DNA of 64,000 nt from NCBI RefSeq assembly GCF_002086735.1, contig NZ_MVIJ01000013.1, positions 1 to 64,000 on the forward strand, read 5' to 3'. Positions 29,483 to 37,466 of this stretch are shown here, one piece after another (position 1 is the first letter of the stretch; every line of letters begins with the position of its first letter). A program made the translations under genes and the position numbers. The notes under the pieces are model-generated. The model had not been told where the DNA came from. It searched no databases and worked only from the letters and a program-made list of their open reading frames with translations. This DNA is from Mycobacterium scrofulaceum. GTDB lineage: Bacteria; Actinomycetota; Actinomycetes; Mycobacteriales; Mycobacteriaceae.

Positions 29483-29638
29483 TCAACAGTCCTGCACCGC
29501 AAAGTTATTCGTCACAGTGACGTATTGGCCTGCGGTGGGGTTGGGGAAGGCGGGAGGGGGCAAGGGGGCCACCCGTGCCTCCACCGTGGGTGTGGGCCCA
29601 CGTCGTCGCGCCGTCGGTCGGGGCCGAGTGTGACGCAC
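29483..29638 (-). CDS. Possible 51-aa Arg/Pro-rich peptide
   Basis: Weak candidate gene. A GTG at 29638 opens 51 codons reading MRHTRPRPTARRRGPTPTV at the front and QYVTVTNNFAVQDC at the end. It carries one copy of a 21-bp repeat that encodes the residues QYVTVTN on this strand. It lacks a clear ribosome-binding site. It may be a real small secreted or Pro-rich peptide, or a decayed copy of a longer gene. Confidence 0.25.
   Translation of the reverse strand: MRHTRPRPTARRRGPTPTVEARVAPLPPPAFPNPTAGQYVTVTNNFAVQDC
29507..29527. repeat. 21-bp direct repeat, copy 1
   Basis: An exact 21-bp copy of the sequence at 30241-30261. The core CGTCAC-A-GTGACG is a 13-bp near-perfect dyad. The two copies flank the DUF6400-type and zinc-ribbon genes. 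Read on the minus strand each encodes QYVTVTN, so they may be remnants of a duplicated gene end and not recombination sites. Confidence 0.55.
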
Positions 29639-29735
29639 GTCAACCGACAGCAGTGACGCGGGTCATAGCTTGAAAAGCGCCCAGCGGGGCATCCTGCTGT
29701 TTCGTTTGCTTTTCTATCTAATGGCTGGGAGCGCG

Positions 29736-29966
29736 ATGGCCGACCTCGACTTCGCCTATGACCTGACGCTCGATGAGGCGCGCAGGCGCGGCGCGATGTT
29801 CGCGGCGATGGGTGACGCCTGGGACCCGATCGCTGTGCTTGACGCGGAGCAGCAGGCCTACGAAATGCTGTACTCGAACCTGGACGAGGAGCAGCAACGG
29901 GTCTACGACGACTTGGTCCGTGCGGGCGTGCTACCCGAACGGGCGACTGCTCGTGTTACCGATTGA
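29736..29966 (+). CDS. DUF6400-like small protein
   Basis: 76-aa acidic helical protein reading FAYDLTLDEARRRGAMFAAM and later DEEQQRVYDDLVRAGVLP. This pattern, helix with LDEARRRG followed by an LYSNLDEEQQ block, resembles small actinobacterial proteins annotated DUF6400; that is recall, not a search. The ATG at 29736 with GGGAGCG upstream fits better than the earlier in-frame ATG at 29670, whose added residues look like a poor signal peptide. The gene overlaps the next one by 14 bp. Confidence 0.6.
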   Translation: MADLDFAYDLTLDEARRRGAMFAAMGDAWDPIAVLDAEQQAYEMLYSNLDEEQQRVYDDLVRAGVLPERATARVTD

Positions 29967-30189
29967 TCCGACCGCCGACCGTGGCCGGCGCGCGTGGCTG
30001 CCGTGCCCGTGCTGCGATCACGGCGCCAGATGTGGTGATTGCCGAAGTAGTCGTAACTGCGCTACGCACTGGCAATACCTCCTGAGCAACAGGGGCACTG
30101 TGGTGCACCTGCAGTGCTCGGATTGCGGCCACCTCTGGTCGACCGACACGCATCGCCGCACGCGACCCAAGCGGTGGGGCCACACCTGA
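29953..30189 (+). CDS. Small zinc-ribbon-like protein
   Basis: 78-aa Cys-rich protein from a GTG at 29953 inside the 3' end of the DUF6400-like gene. It has CPCCDHGARCGDC (about residues 18-30), a lone Cys at about 37 and CSDCGHLWSTDTH near 54-66, so two CxxC-type knuckles suited for one or two zinc ions. Likely a nucleic-acid or protein-binding module; nothing else is visible. The 14-bp overlap suggests coupling to the upstream gene, and both would be small accessory proteins. Confidence 0.5.
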   Translation: MLPIDPTADRGRRAWLPCPCCDHGARCGDCRSSRNCATHWQYLLSNRGTVVHLQCSDCGHLWSTDTHRRTRPKRWGHT

Positions 30190-30554
30190 ACTAACGGCGC
30201 GGTCAGCGCCTGCATCCCAATGGTGCTCCGCCGCAGTTCAATTCGTCACAGTGACGTATTGACGGCGATGGGCGGGGGTGGAGAGGGTCGCGATCGGTAT
30301 CGGCCGGTGGCCGGCCGCGGACAGGTAAATGCCCGGACGCCGTCATGGCCTCAATGCTGACGCCAACCATCGCGACGTTGCGGATCATCGCGCGGTCAGG
30401 AAGGCCCGCGAGTTCCAAGGGCATGGCCAGACGGGCGCGGTGAGGTCCAGGCGCATGGCCGGCCGGGGCGCGTCGTGCGGACGCGGCGGTCCGCGTTATA
30501 TGCCGATAAGCGACATTATGTCAAGTAAAGCACTGCGTATCACCCTCGCTCCTC
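30190..30554. other. Intergenic stretch with repeat copy 2 and a short palindrome
   Basis: No convincing gene in these 365 bases. They hold the second 21-bp repeat (30241-30261), and about 40 bp before the truncated GMC gene a locally AT-richer patch (about 30494-30530) that contains the near-palindrome GACAT-T-ATGTC (30512-30522). The change in composition immediately before a gene missing its 5' end suggests a rearrangement breakpoint. Confidence 0.5.
30241..30261. repeat. 21-bp direct repeat, copy 2
   Basis: Identical to 29507-29527. On the minus strand it reads QYVTVTN followed at once by a stop. The flanking bases differ between the two copies, so the identity ends sharply at both sides. 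Confidence 0.55.
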
Positions 30555-31946
30555 ATGCGCGGCCAGGCCAGCGATTACGGCCTGTGGGCACGGGCTACCG
30601 GTGACGAGCGATGGCTTTGGGGTGGCCCGGACAGCCCGGGCGAGACACTGGCGATCTACAAGAAGCTAGAGGACTACTTCGGCGGGGCCGACGACTGCCA
30701 CGGCGCCGGAGGTGAGATCCGCGTCGAGCGGCCGCGTGTGCGCTGGAAAATATTGGACGCCTGGCAGACCGCGGCTGCCGAGGTCGGCATCTTTCCGATC
30801 GATGAATTCAATCGGGGCGTCAACGCCGGTTCTGCGTACTTTCACGTCAACCAGCGGCGTGGCCGTCGATGGTCGATGGCCGATGCCTTCCTGCATCCCA
30901 TCGCCCACCGGCCGAACCTCACCGTCTACACGCAGACCCAGGCCTTGCGGCTTCTGATGGACGACCAGGTCCACGAGGATCAGCGTCGCGGTGCGTGGAC
31001 GACGGCGCAGCGCCGCGTCATCGGCGTGCGGTTGCTCAAAGGCGGCCACATTGTCGACGTCCGAGCCCGCCACGAGGTGATCTTGAGCACCGGAGCTATT
31101 GGTTCGCCCCATCTGATGCAGGTCTCGGGTCTCGGCCCAGCCGGCCTGCTTGCCCAGCATCAAGTGCCGGTGGCCGTCGATCTGCCAGGCGTGGGCGAAA
31201 ACCTTCAGGATCACCTGCAGCTTCGAACGGTCTACCGGGTGCAGGGCGCCCCGACCGTCAATACGCTGTACCGGAACTGGATCAGCCGTGCGGGCATGGG
31301 ACTTCAGTACCTGCTGTTGCGATCAGGGCCTATGACGATGCCGCCTTCCACCTTGGGGGCTTTCGCCAAAAGCGACCCAGCGCTGGAAAGCGCCGATCTC
31401 GAGTGGCACGTGCAGCCCTTGTCGTTGCCGAAGTTCGGCGAACCCCTGCACCCCTTCGGAGCGATTACTCCTTCGGTCTGCAATCTCCGACCCAGCTCGC
31501 GAGGCCATGTGCGCATGGCCAGCGCAGATCCCCTGACCTACCCGAAGATCTTCTGCAATTACCTGTCGACTGACGCCGATCGTCAAACCGCCGTGCGGGG
31601 CCTCCGGATGACCCGGCAGATCATGGCGGCGCCGGCTCTGGCCCGCTACCGCCCACAGGAGTTGTTACCCGGTCCGCAACTGGTGAGCGATGATGAATTG
31701 CAGAAGGCGGCCGGTGAACTCGGTACGACTATTTTCCATCCGGTGGGCACCTGCGCGATGGGAGCCTTTGACGCCCAGGGGCGGCCGCGGTCGGCCGCCA
31801 CGGTGCTCGACACTGACTGCCGCGTGTATCGCGTCGCCGGCCTTCGAGTGGTCGACGCGTCGGCTATGCCCACCATCATTTCCGGCAACACCAACGCGCC
31901 CGTCATGCTCATCGCAGAGCGCGCAGCGCGGGCGATTGTGGGATAA
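30555..31946 (+). pseudogene. GMC oxidoreductase, 5'-truncated
   Basis: 463-aa frame that matches the body of GMC (choline dehydrogenase-like) flavoenzymes from the segment RGQASDYGLWA onward. It has GGHIVDVRARHEVILSTGAIGSPHLMQVSG (split here: the GAIGSPHLMQVSG signature is the family second motif), the substrate-domain blocks and the C-terminal FHPVGTCAMG (active-site His) and GNTNAPVMLIAERAA. The family N-terminus with the dinucleotide fold (GxGxxG and GSSSIN, roughly 80 residues) is absent, and no other frame upstream supplies it. FAD binding would be lost, so a pseudogene or remnant is most likely; the start MRGQ is not a real start. Confidence 0.7.
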
Positions 31947-32191
31947 GTCGGGCTAACACTGGGATATCAATGTGTTGTCCCCCGGCAGCGGGGAAGGTTA
32001 AGCCGCTCCCCTGCGCCGCGCGACCGCGCGTGCGCAACCGTAATGTCGCTACGTGAGTAACCGGCCCGGCGTTCAATTCCGCACCCAGTCGGAATGGGTC
32101 GCTGACGATATACGTGTTTCTGTGGCCGTGCCCGGGTATGGATGAAGCCCTCGCTTGGCGCCCAGGGCTTTCCAGCTGGCCGTGATTCGGC

Positions 32192-32803
32192 CTACAGCCC
32201 GGACGGCACGGCCTGGCCGTTGACCGTCACCTCGACCTGGCCGGTCTTGGGGTTGTACTCGATCCTGCCGTGCTCGAAGTTGGCCGCGAGCTGATCGTCG
32301 ACGGCGTTCACGTCGCTGGTCGGAAAGCCCAGCGGACCTGCAGAACCGTTGGTGCCGGTGGTGATCGCGGGCACGCCGTTCGGGTCCCGCGGGACATTCC
32401 ATGCCTCGCGGACCTTGCCAGTGGTGATAAACGCGGGCGTGCCCGGCTCGTCGTTCTTCGCGGTGATGACGCCGCCCTGGAACTGTTGGAATACCAAGCC
32501 ACTTGCCCGTTTTCCCGCATTGCGGTCACCCGTGAGCGGCTTGCCGAGAGCGTTCTTCTGATCCTCGGTTGCCGACGAGTATTTGGTGGCGATCGGGCCG
32601 GTAAGGGTCACCTCGATGCCGCCCACCCCGATGAGCTTGACCTCGGTGGGCCGCGCCGGAGTTCTAGACGTGGAGATGGCATTGGCGCCGACCTGCGGTG
32701 GTGCCGACCGGTCGATGCTCTTGCCATTGCTGCAGCCCACAGCGATGAGCGCTACGGCGGCCAGGCCGACGACCGCCGGGTGGCGATACGCGATCGTTCT
32801 CAT
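32192..32803 (-). CDS. Putative lipoprotein with LGFP-like repeats
   Basis: 203-aa exported lipoprotein. The signal peptide ends with the lipobox ALIAVGC, with Cys at residue 24. The mature part has repeated Gly-Phe-Pro-like motifs (ALGKPLTGD, then PLGFPTSDV) typical of LGFP modules that bind cell-wall material, and a C-terminal beta-rich stretch (IEYNPKTGQVEVTVNG). It should be anchored on the outer face of the plasma membrane. The ATG at 32803 is the obvious start because the signal peptide follows. Function is not known; neighbours give no hint. Confidence 0.8.
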   Translation of the reverse strand: MRTIAYRHPAVVGLAAVALIAVGCSNGKSIDRSAPPQVGANAISTSRTPARPTEVKLIGVGGIEVTLTGPIATKYSSATEDQKNALGKPLTGDRNAGKRASGLVFQQFQGGVITAKNDEPGTPAFITTGKVREAWNVPRDPNGVPAITTGTNGSAGPLGFPTSDVNAVDDQLAANFEHGRIEYNPKTGQVEVTVNGQAVPSGL

Positions 32804-32974
32804 GGGCTCTCTCCCCCGCGTCGTCCTGTGGTGTGGGTCAAGTTGCCACCGACCTACGCGCCCGGCCCAGACCATGACCGAACCACTTGAGTGGCGCGGG
32901 CGGCCGCGGTGGCTCCCAACGAACTTACGCCGCGGTGACCGACGGCAAGCCGGGGGCCGCAACGAGTCACCTAC

Positions 32975-33014
32975 GCCTTGTAGCATTCCGCTACAAGGCG
33001 TAGCATCCTGCTAC
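32975..33014. promoter_or_regulatory. Tandem operator of the toxin-antitoxin module
   Basis: The perfect inverted repeat GCCTTGTAGC-N5-GCTACAAGGC (32975-32999) is followed directly by a shorter one, GTAGC-N5-GCTAC (33000-33014). Both have a 5-bp spacer and their centres are 20 bp apart, two turns of the helix. The second runs into the Shine-Dalgarno CAGGAGG. Such paired operators are usual where antitoxins repress their own operon. Confidence 0.7.
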
Positions 33015-33026
33015 AGGAGGTGCGAT

Positions 33027-33416
33027 ATGACGAACGCCGCCGACCGCGTCACGCGGGTCGCCGCCGACCTGGTGGACAGCGCGGCCGCCGAGGGCGCTCG
33101 CCAAAGCCGTTCGGCCAAGCAGCAACTCGATCACTGGGCTCGGGTGGGCCGGGCGGTGTCGAGCCATCAGACCGCCTCGCGCCGCCGTATTGAGGCCGCG
33201 CTGGCCGGTGATCTGGACACCAACCACCTGTCCGACGACGAGGGGCTGGTCTTCAACGCGGAGATCTCGGCCGCTATCGAGGAGTCGCTGGCGACCGCCC
33301 ACTACGGTGACCTGCTGTCAGCGCGTGGCATCACCACCGTGGCGCTCAACGACGACGGCGAAATCGTCGAGTACCGGCCCGACGGCACTACCTCGGTGGT
33401 CAACGTCGACGGATGA
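33027..33416 (+). CDS. ParD-like antitoxin
   Basis: 129-aa antitoxin of the ParD-like family. The N-terminal part, RVTRVAADLVDSAAAEGARQ followed by RSAKQQLDHWARVGRAVSSH, is the characteristic block of this family; the rest is acidic. It probably binds the operator and neutralises the downstream zeta-like kinase. The start ATG at 33027 has the strong Shine-Dalgarno CAGGAGG. The toxin GTG is 16 bp after the stop. Confidence 0.75.
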   Translation: MTNAADRVTRVAADLVDSAAAEGARQSRSAKQQLDHWARVGRAVSSHQTASRRRIEAALAGDLDTNHLSDDEGLVFNAEISAAIEESLATAHYGDLLSARGITTVALNDDGEIVEYRPDGTTSVVNVDG

Positions 33417-33432
33417 GCCATGACTTCGCGAG

Positions 33433-34017
33433 GTGCCGGTGAAGCGACTCGACCTCGTCGTCGGCCCGAACGGCGCTGGTAAGTCGACGTTCATCGCGTT
33501 CACGTTGGCGCCGTTGTTGCCACGCAGCGTGCTCGTCAACGCCGACGAGATCGCCAAGCAGCGTTGGCCCGACGACCCGGCCGCGCACGCCTACGATGCG
33601 GCGCGGATCGCCGCCGATACCCGCGCCAAGCTGATCGATGCCGGCGTCTGGTTCATCGCCGAGACCGTCTTCTCCCATCCGTCGAAGCTGGAGCTGATCC
33701 GCTCCGCCCACGATGCGGGCTACGTCACCGTCCTGCATGTGATGCTGATCCCCGAGGGGCTCGCCGTCGAACGCGTGCGGCGGCGCGTCCGCCACGGCGG
33801 TCACGACGTCCCCGAGGGCAAGATCCGGGAACGATACCGTCGATTATGGCAATTGGTTGCCGATGCGATCGGGATCGTCGACACCGCAACGATTTACGAC
33901 AATTCACGCTTGAGTGGGCCCCGAATTGTGGCGCAACTGACCGCGGGCACGGTCATCGGCGCACCAGCGTGGCCGGCGTGGGCGTCCGAGGAGCTATTCC
34001 GACGCTGGCCGGGCTAG
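33433..34017 (+). CDS. Zeta-toxin family / AAA kinase toxin
   Basis: 194-aa P-loop protein of the zeta-toxin group. The Walker A motif GPNGAGKST lies at residues 11-19, NADEIAK follows at about 36, and a late Arg-rich lid segment is ERVRRRVRHGGHDVPEGKIRERY-like (parts shown). Zeta toxins phosphorylate UDP-N-acetylglucosamine and block cell-wall synthesis; here the match is to the family by motif, and the target is inferred. The start is GTG at 33433. It is paired with a ParD-like antitoxin rather than an epsilon antitoxin, as is known in several actinobacteria. Confidence 0.75.
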   Translation: MPVKRLDLVVGPNGAGKSTFIAFTLAPLLPRSVLVNADEIAKQRWPDDPAAHAYDAARIAADTRAKLIDAGVWFIAETVFSHPSKLELIRSAHDAGYVTVLHVMLIPEGLAVERVRRRVRHGGHDVPEGKIRERYRRLWQLVADAIGIVDTATIYDNSRLSGPRIVAQLTAGTVIGAPAWPAWASEELFRRWPG

Positions 34018-34486
34018 GTGCGCCTGCTCGAGCTGTCCACGATCGGCTCCGGAGAAGGTTCATGATCGCTGCGGGATATCGCTTCCAGACACCATCTCGT
34101 TGCGTCCGTCAGCAATCGGACCCACCGAGAAACGACGCCAGCTGATCAGCCCGCTGCCCCACGGCGATCGCGTTGGCCACTCCCCTTCCTGCCTTCTTGC
34201 ATCTCGGCTGATCCGTCTACGCGTATTGGGGGCAATGGTTTGCGTCACGAGAATCTGGCCGGGCCCGCGTCTGTCCGCCGCGTCTGTCCGCGGATTCAAC
34301 GACGTGTACGCCGCGCTGGCCGGCGGGCTCTAGACCCAACTGTCGAATCGCGTCACCACTTAGCCGGCACCAATGCGCTGGCGTCGGCCGTTAGAGCGCC
34401 TTTTCCACAGCCATGATGTTCGATACCGACAAGGTAGTTGCTGTGCGCATTCCAACGCATCCGGTGAACAATTGGCGGAACATCGG
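34018..34486. other. Intergenic stretch without visible gene
   Basis: About 470 bases between the toxin and the GGDEF gene. Short frames exist, and the one ending near 34333 reads RGFNDVYAALAGGL, but nothing supports a real gene. No hairpin with a T-run was seen. It may be a decayed gene. Confidence 0.45.
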
Positions 34487-34512
34487 TATCACCGCGTATC
34501 ACTGCGGGTGAT
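34487..34512. promoter_or_regulatory. Operator-like repeats before the GGDEF gene
   Basis: TATCAC occurs twice at 10-bp distance (34487-34492 and 34497-34502) and is followed by GTGAT, so ATCAC-TGCGG-GTGAT (34498-34512) is a perfect dyad with a 5-bp spacer. It ends 15 bp before the start codon of the diguanylate cyclase gene, a position suited for repression. Confidence 0.4.
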
Positions 34513-34527
34513 CGGGAGATTGACGAT

Positions 34528-35586
34528 ATGGGCCTGGAAGTGCTGAGCCGGCTCGGGCGCCGGAGGGCGCGCCGGAATCGATTGCGGTTGCGCGCCGACG
34601 CCGGGAACGGCTTTTACGGCGAACACCAGATTCGGTTGCTGCGGATCTACTTGGGCACGACCACATTTCTTTACACCTACGGCGTGGTTTTCGGCAATCT
34701 GATTCCGGTCCATCAGGGCTTGGTCCCGGGAAATCCCACCGGAGGAATCGCGGCGATCGTCCTCGGATTGGCGGCCCTGGCCTGGTTGGCCATCCGGCCC
34801 GACAAACCGGCACCGGCAACGGCGGCCGCCATCGTGGCCACACCCCTGGTGATGGCCTTCCACCATGAGATGACTGCCGAATTTGCCTGCCTCATCGCGC
34901 CGATGTTCCTGGCGATGTACCTGCGTGCGTTCTACACCCCGCGCCGCGGTGCGTTGCTGGTCGGCGTGCTCACCGTCGCGTGTGTTCTCGCCCTTGCATT
35001 TGCGCACGCGGCAAAGTTGTATCTCGACTACGTCATCTTCGTGATCGCCATCGTCGGGGCCGCCGAGTCCTTCGGGCTGCTGACGCGGACCCTGGTGGCC
35101 GCGGCGTGCACCGACACACTGACGGGACTGCTCAACCGAGCCGGCTGGGAAATCGCCACCGCCGATCTGCTCGCACGATCCCGGTCGAGTGCGGTCACCG
35201 TCACCGTGATCGCGGTGGACATCGACAACTTCAAACAGATCAACGACACCGACGGGCATCTCGCCGGCGATGAGCACCTGATCCGCTGCGCGACCTGCTG
35301 GCGAGAGCTGTCGCCACGCAATGCCGTTCTGGCCAGGCTCGGTGGCGATGAGTTTGCCTTTTGCATCGTCGAGCGCGCGGATTCCGTGCCGGCCACCGCG
35401 GTGAAGCAGTTCCTCGCCGGCGTCCGGCTGCACACCCCGAACACGAGCGTCGGCACCGCATCGCAGCCTGGCGAGAGCGCCGACATCGTCGCGCTGCTTG
35501 CGTCCGCCGACGCCAACCTCTATGCCGCCAAGCGCAAACGATTTCCCGAGACACGTTTGGACGACTGCGCGCTTCCAGGCTCGTAA
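34528..35586 (+). CDS. Membrane-anchored diguanylate cyclase (GGDEF)
   Basis: 352-aa protein with about six membrane helices (residues 40-190) followed by a GGDEF domain. The catalytic motif LGGDEF is intact at about residue 270, preceded by DTLTGLLNRAGW and VDIDNFKQINDTDGHLAGDE, both canonical. It should make c-di-GMP at the inner face of the membrane. No RxxD inhibitory site is evident at the usual position. It lies 26 kb from no other known system but 162 bp from the convergent GAF-EAL gene, and a third c-di-GMP gene is at 44.4 kb. Confidence 0.88.
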   Translation: MGLEVLSRLGRRRARRNRLRLRADAGNGFYGEHQIRLLRIYLGTTTFLYTYGVVFGNLIPVHQGLVPGNPTGGIAAIVLGLAALAWLAIRPDKPAPATAAAIVATPLVMAFHHEMTAEFACLIAPMFLAMYLRAFYTPRRGALLVGVLTVACVLALAFAHAAKLYLDYVIFVIAIVGAAESFGLLTRTLVAAACTDTLTGLLNRAGWEIATADLLARSRSSAVTVTVIAVDIDNFKQINDTDGHLAGDEHLIRCATCWRELSPRNAVLARLGGDEFAFCIVERADSVPATAVKQFLAGVRLHTPNTSVGTASQPGESADIVALLASADANLYAAKRKRFPETRLDDCALPGS

Positions 35587-35748
35587 GCGCCGTCGGCGCA
35601 CGGCCGGCAGCAACGGGCACAACGACTGGCTGTCTCGCGGGACATATTGGCCTGCCGCTGCAATGGATTTACTTACCCACTCGCAATACCGCTGTTATTC
35701 CTCGCAATCCGCGGGTGTGCTCCGACCGTAATGGCGAGCTGGGCGAGT

Positions 35749-37050
35749 TCAACAGGGCGTGCCTGGGCACGGCACAGCGCCTGGTTGAGGCCGCCCGAGA
35801 TAAAGACCTTGGCCGTATTCGATGCCGAGACGAATCAACGTCTGAAGCTGACTGGGTGTCTCCACGGCTTCGGCCACCAATTTCGCGTGCAGCTCGGATG
35901 CCAGTGCGTTCAGTGCGGTCGCCAATGCACGTTTGACCGGATCGTCGTCGATGCCGGCGATCAACTCGCCGTCGATCTTGATGATGTCGGGGCGTAGCCG
36001 CAGCAGTTGGGTGAAGCTGGCGTATCCGGCACCGGCATCGTCGACTGCGATGGATGTGCCGCGATTACGCAAATGCTTCAGGCCCGCGCCCAGGTCATCG
36101 GGAAACGGTTCGTGCTCGGTGATTTCGACGATCAAGGCCCTGTCCTGGGCCTCAAGCAGGTCTTGATTGGCCGGCTCCAGCGTGGCGTTCGGGCTCAGGT
36201 TGACGGCGACCGGGCTATCGCTGGGGATGCGGTGAGCAGCGCTCAGGATGGTGCGCAAAGCGGCGTGTTCTAGTTCGAGACCTCGGCCCAGGCGCCGGGC
36301 AGCGCTGAACCATTGCGTGGGGGTTAACTCCGACGACGAGGGAAAGCGAATCAACCCCTCGTAGGCAATCGTCGTGCCGCTTGCTAGATGGACGATGGGT
36401 TGGAAGACGGCACTGAGCGCGTTCGGCTGCGCCAACAGTGCGTCCAGTCGATCTTGCAGCCCCTCGGTCTCTACTGCTTCGGGCAACATCACTGAGGCGA
36501 TGAATCGCGCTGTGAGGGCGCGTTGCCCGCGATCCTCGCTGTCCGTCATCACATGGGTCAGCAGCGACGTGAGTTGCGACTGGGCGCCGATCACGGCGGA
36601 AACGAACTCACTGATATCGAGCATCGCGTCGACGTCTGCGTCAGTGAACGTGCCGGGTGCGGTCGCTGCCAGCAGGAGTGAACCGATGGCATCGTCGTTG
36701 TACATCAGGGGAATGGCCGCCCATGACCGAGTGCCCCACTGTTTGTTCATCGCACGAACGCGCGGCGGCAGTCGCCGGTCTACCCAGGAATCGTCGATCA
36801 GCTTCGGATGCTTCTCCCGCGCCGCGTGGCCCTGAATACTGCTCTGTTTGGGCACCACGAAGCCGGGCGTAGTCGCTAGCACGCCGTGCCCGGAGACGGT
36901 CACGTAGGCGTTATCGGAGGCACGAAGTAGCGTGACGGCCGCCCCATCAGCTTTCTGCATAAACGCACAAGCCTGCTCAGCAACACGCCCCATCAAAGAC
37001 GCTGGATCCATTGACGCGGCCAGCGCCTGAACCAGGCTCTCCACATTCAC
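35749..37050 (-). CDS. GAF-EAL domain c-di-GMP phosphodiesterase
   Basis: 433-aa soluble protein with a GAF domain (about residues 15-165, e.g. YVTVSGHGVLATTPGF and RSWAAIPLMYNDDAIGSLLL) and an EAL domain (about 200-430). Catalytic residues are visible: E in AYEGLIRF (EAL is EGL), N in VAVNLSPN, E in IVEITEHE, DD in IAVDDAGAGY (normally DDFG), K and D in DIIKIDGELI, E in VAEAVET, Q in YGQGLYLG. Degradation of c-di-GMP is therefore plausible, with a small-molecule or redox signal on the GAF side. It converges on the GGDEF gene. The start is GTG at 37050. Confidence 0.87.
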   Translation of the reverse strand: MNVESLVQALAASMDPASLMGRVAEQACAFMQKADGAAVTLLRASDNAYVTVSGHGVLATTPGFVVPKQSSIQGHAAREKHPKLIDDSWVDRRLPPRVRAMNKQWGTRSWAAIPLMYNDDAIGSLLLAATAPGTFTDADVDAMLDISEFVSAVIGAQSQLTSLLTHVMTDSEDRGQRALTARFIASVMLPEAVETEGLQDRLDALLAQPNALSAVFQPIVHLASGTTIAYEGLIRFPSSSELTPTQWFSAARRLGRGLELEHAALRTILSAAHRIPSDSPVAVNLSPNATLEPANQDLLEAQDRALIVEITEHEPFPDDLGAGLKHLRNRGTSIAVDDAGAGYASFTQLLRLRPDIIKIDGELIAGIDDDPVKRALATALNALASELHAKLVAEAVETPSQLQTLIRLGIEYGQGLYLGRPQPGAVPCPGTPC

Positions 37051-37161
37051 CCCGTTTCCACCGGCGTATAGGGCTTGCGAGATTGACGATAACGACCGCC
37101 CTCCCGACGGGGACGAGATTCAAAATTGAACGCAATCCTCGCGGGAGCGGGTGGCGACAGG

Positions 37162-37457
37162 GCATGTCCGGCAGCGCCCACGCGCACTATGAGACCGTGT
37201 TTTCCTGGCTGCAGGACTACACAGAGGATCTGCGCGCGATCACCGTTCCGGTACTGGTGATGCACGGCGACGACGATCAGATCGTCCCGTTCGCCAGCGC
37301 GGTGCCCCGAGCGGTCGAACTGCTCCAGAACGGCGCGTTGAAGACCTATGCCGGCTACCCGCACGGCATGCTGACGACGCACGCGGACGTCCTCAATCCG
37401 GACCTGCTCGCGTTCATCGCCGTCGACGTCGAGCCACGCGGCGCGATCAACGGTTAG
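37162..37457 (+). pseudogene. C-terminal fragment of an alpha/beta hydrolase
   Basis: Remnant of about 98 residues of a bromoperoxidase-like alpha/beta hydrolase. The homologous part starts around WRQGMSGSAHAHY; LRAITVPVLVMHGDDDQIVP holds the catalytic Asp and TYAGYPHGML the His. The N-terminal two-thirds, with the nucleophile Ser, is missing and is replaced by unrelated frame. It cannot be active alone. It lies next to the divergent GAF-EAL gene. Confidence 0.65.
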
Positions 37458-37466
37458 GTTGGTCGC

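Noticed and set aside
29507..30261. The 21-bp repeats as attachment sites of a mobile element
   Set aside because: No integrase, transposase or tRNA gene lies nearby, and the repeats read as the same peptide end; kept only as repeats.
32975..32999. The GC-rich hairpin before the antitoxin as a transcription terminator
   Set aside because: No T-run follows and it directly abuts a second dyad and a Shine-Dalgarno; the operator reading explains it better.
34100..34333. Short plus-strand frame before the GGDEF gene ending RGFNDVYAALAGGL
   Set aside because: No start signal and no recognisable family; may be decayed but cannot be supported.
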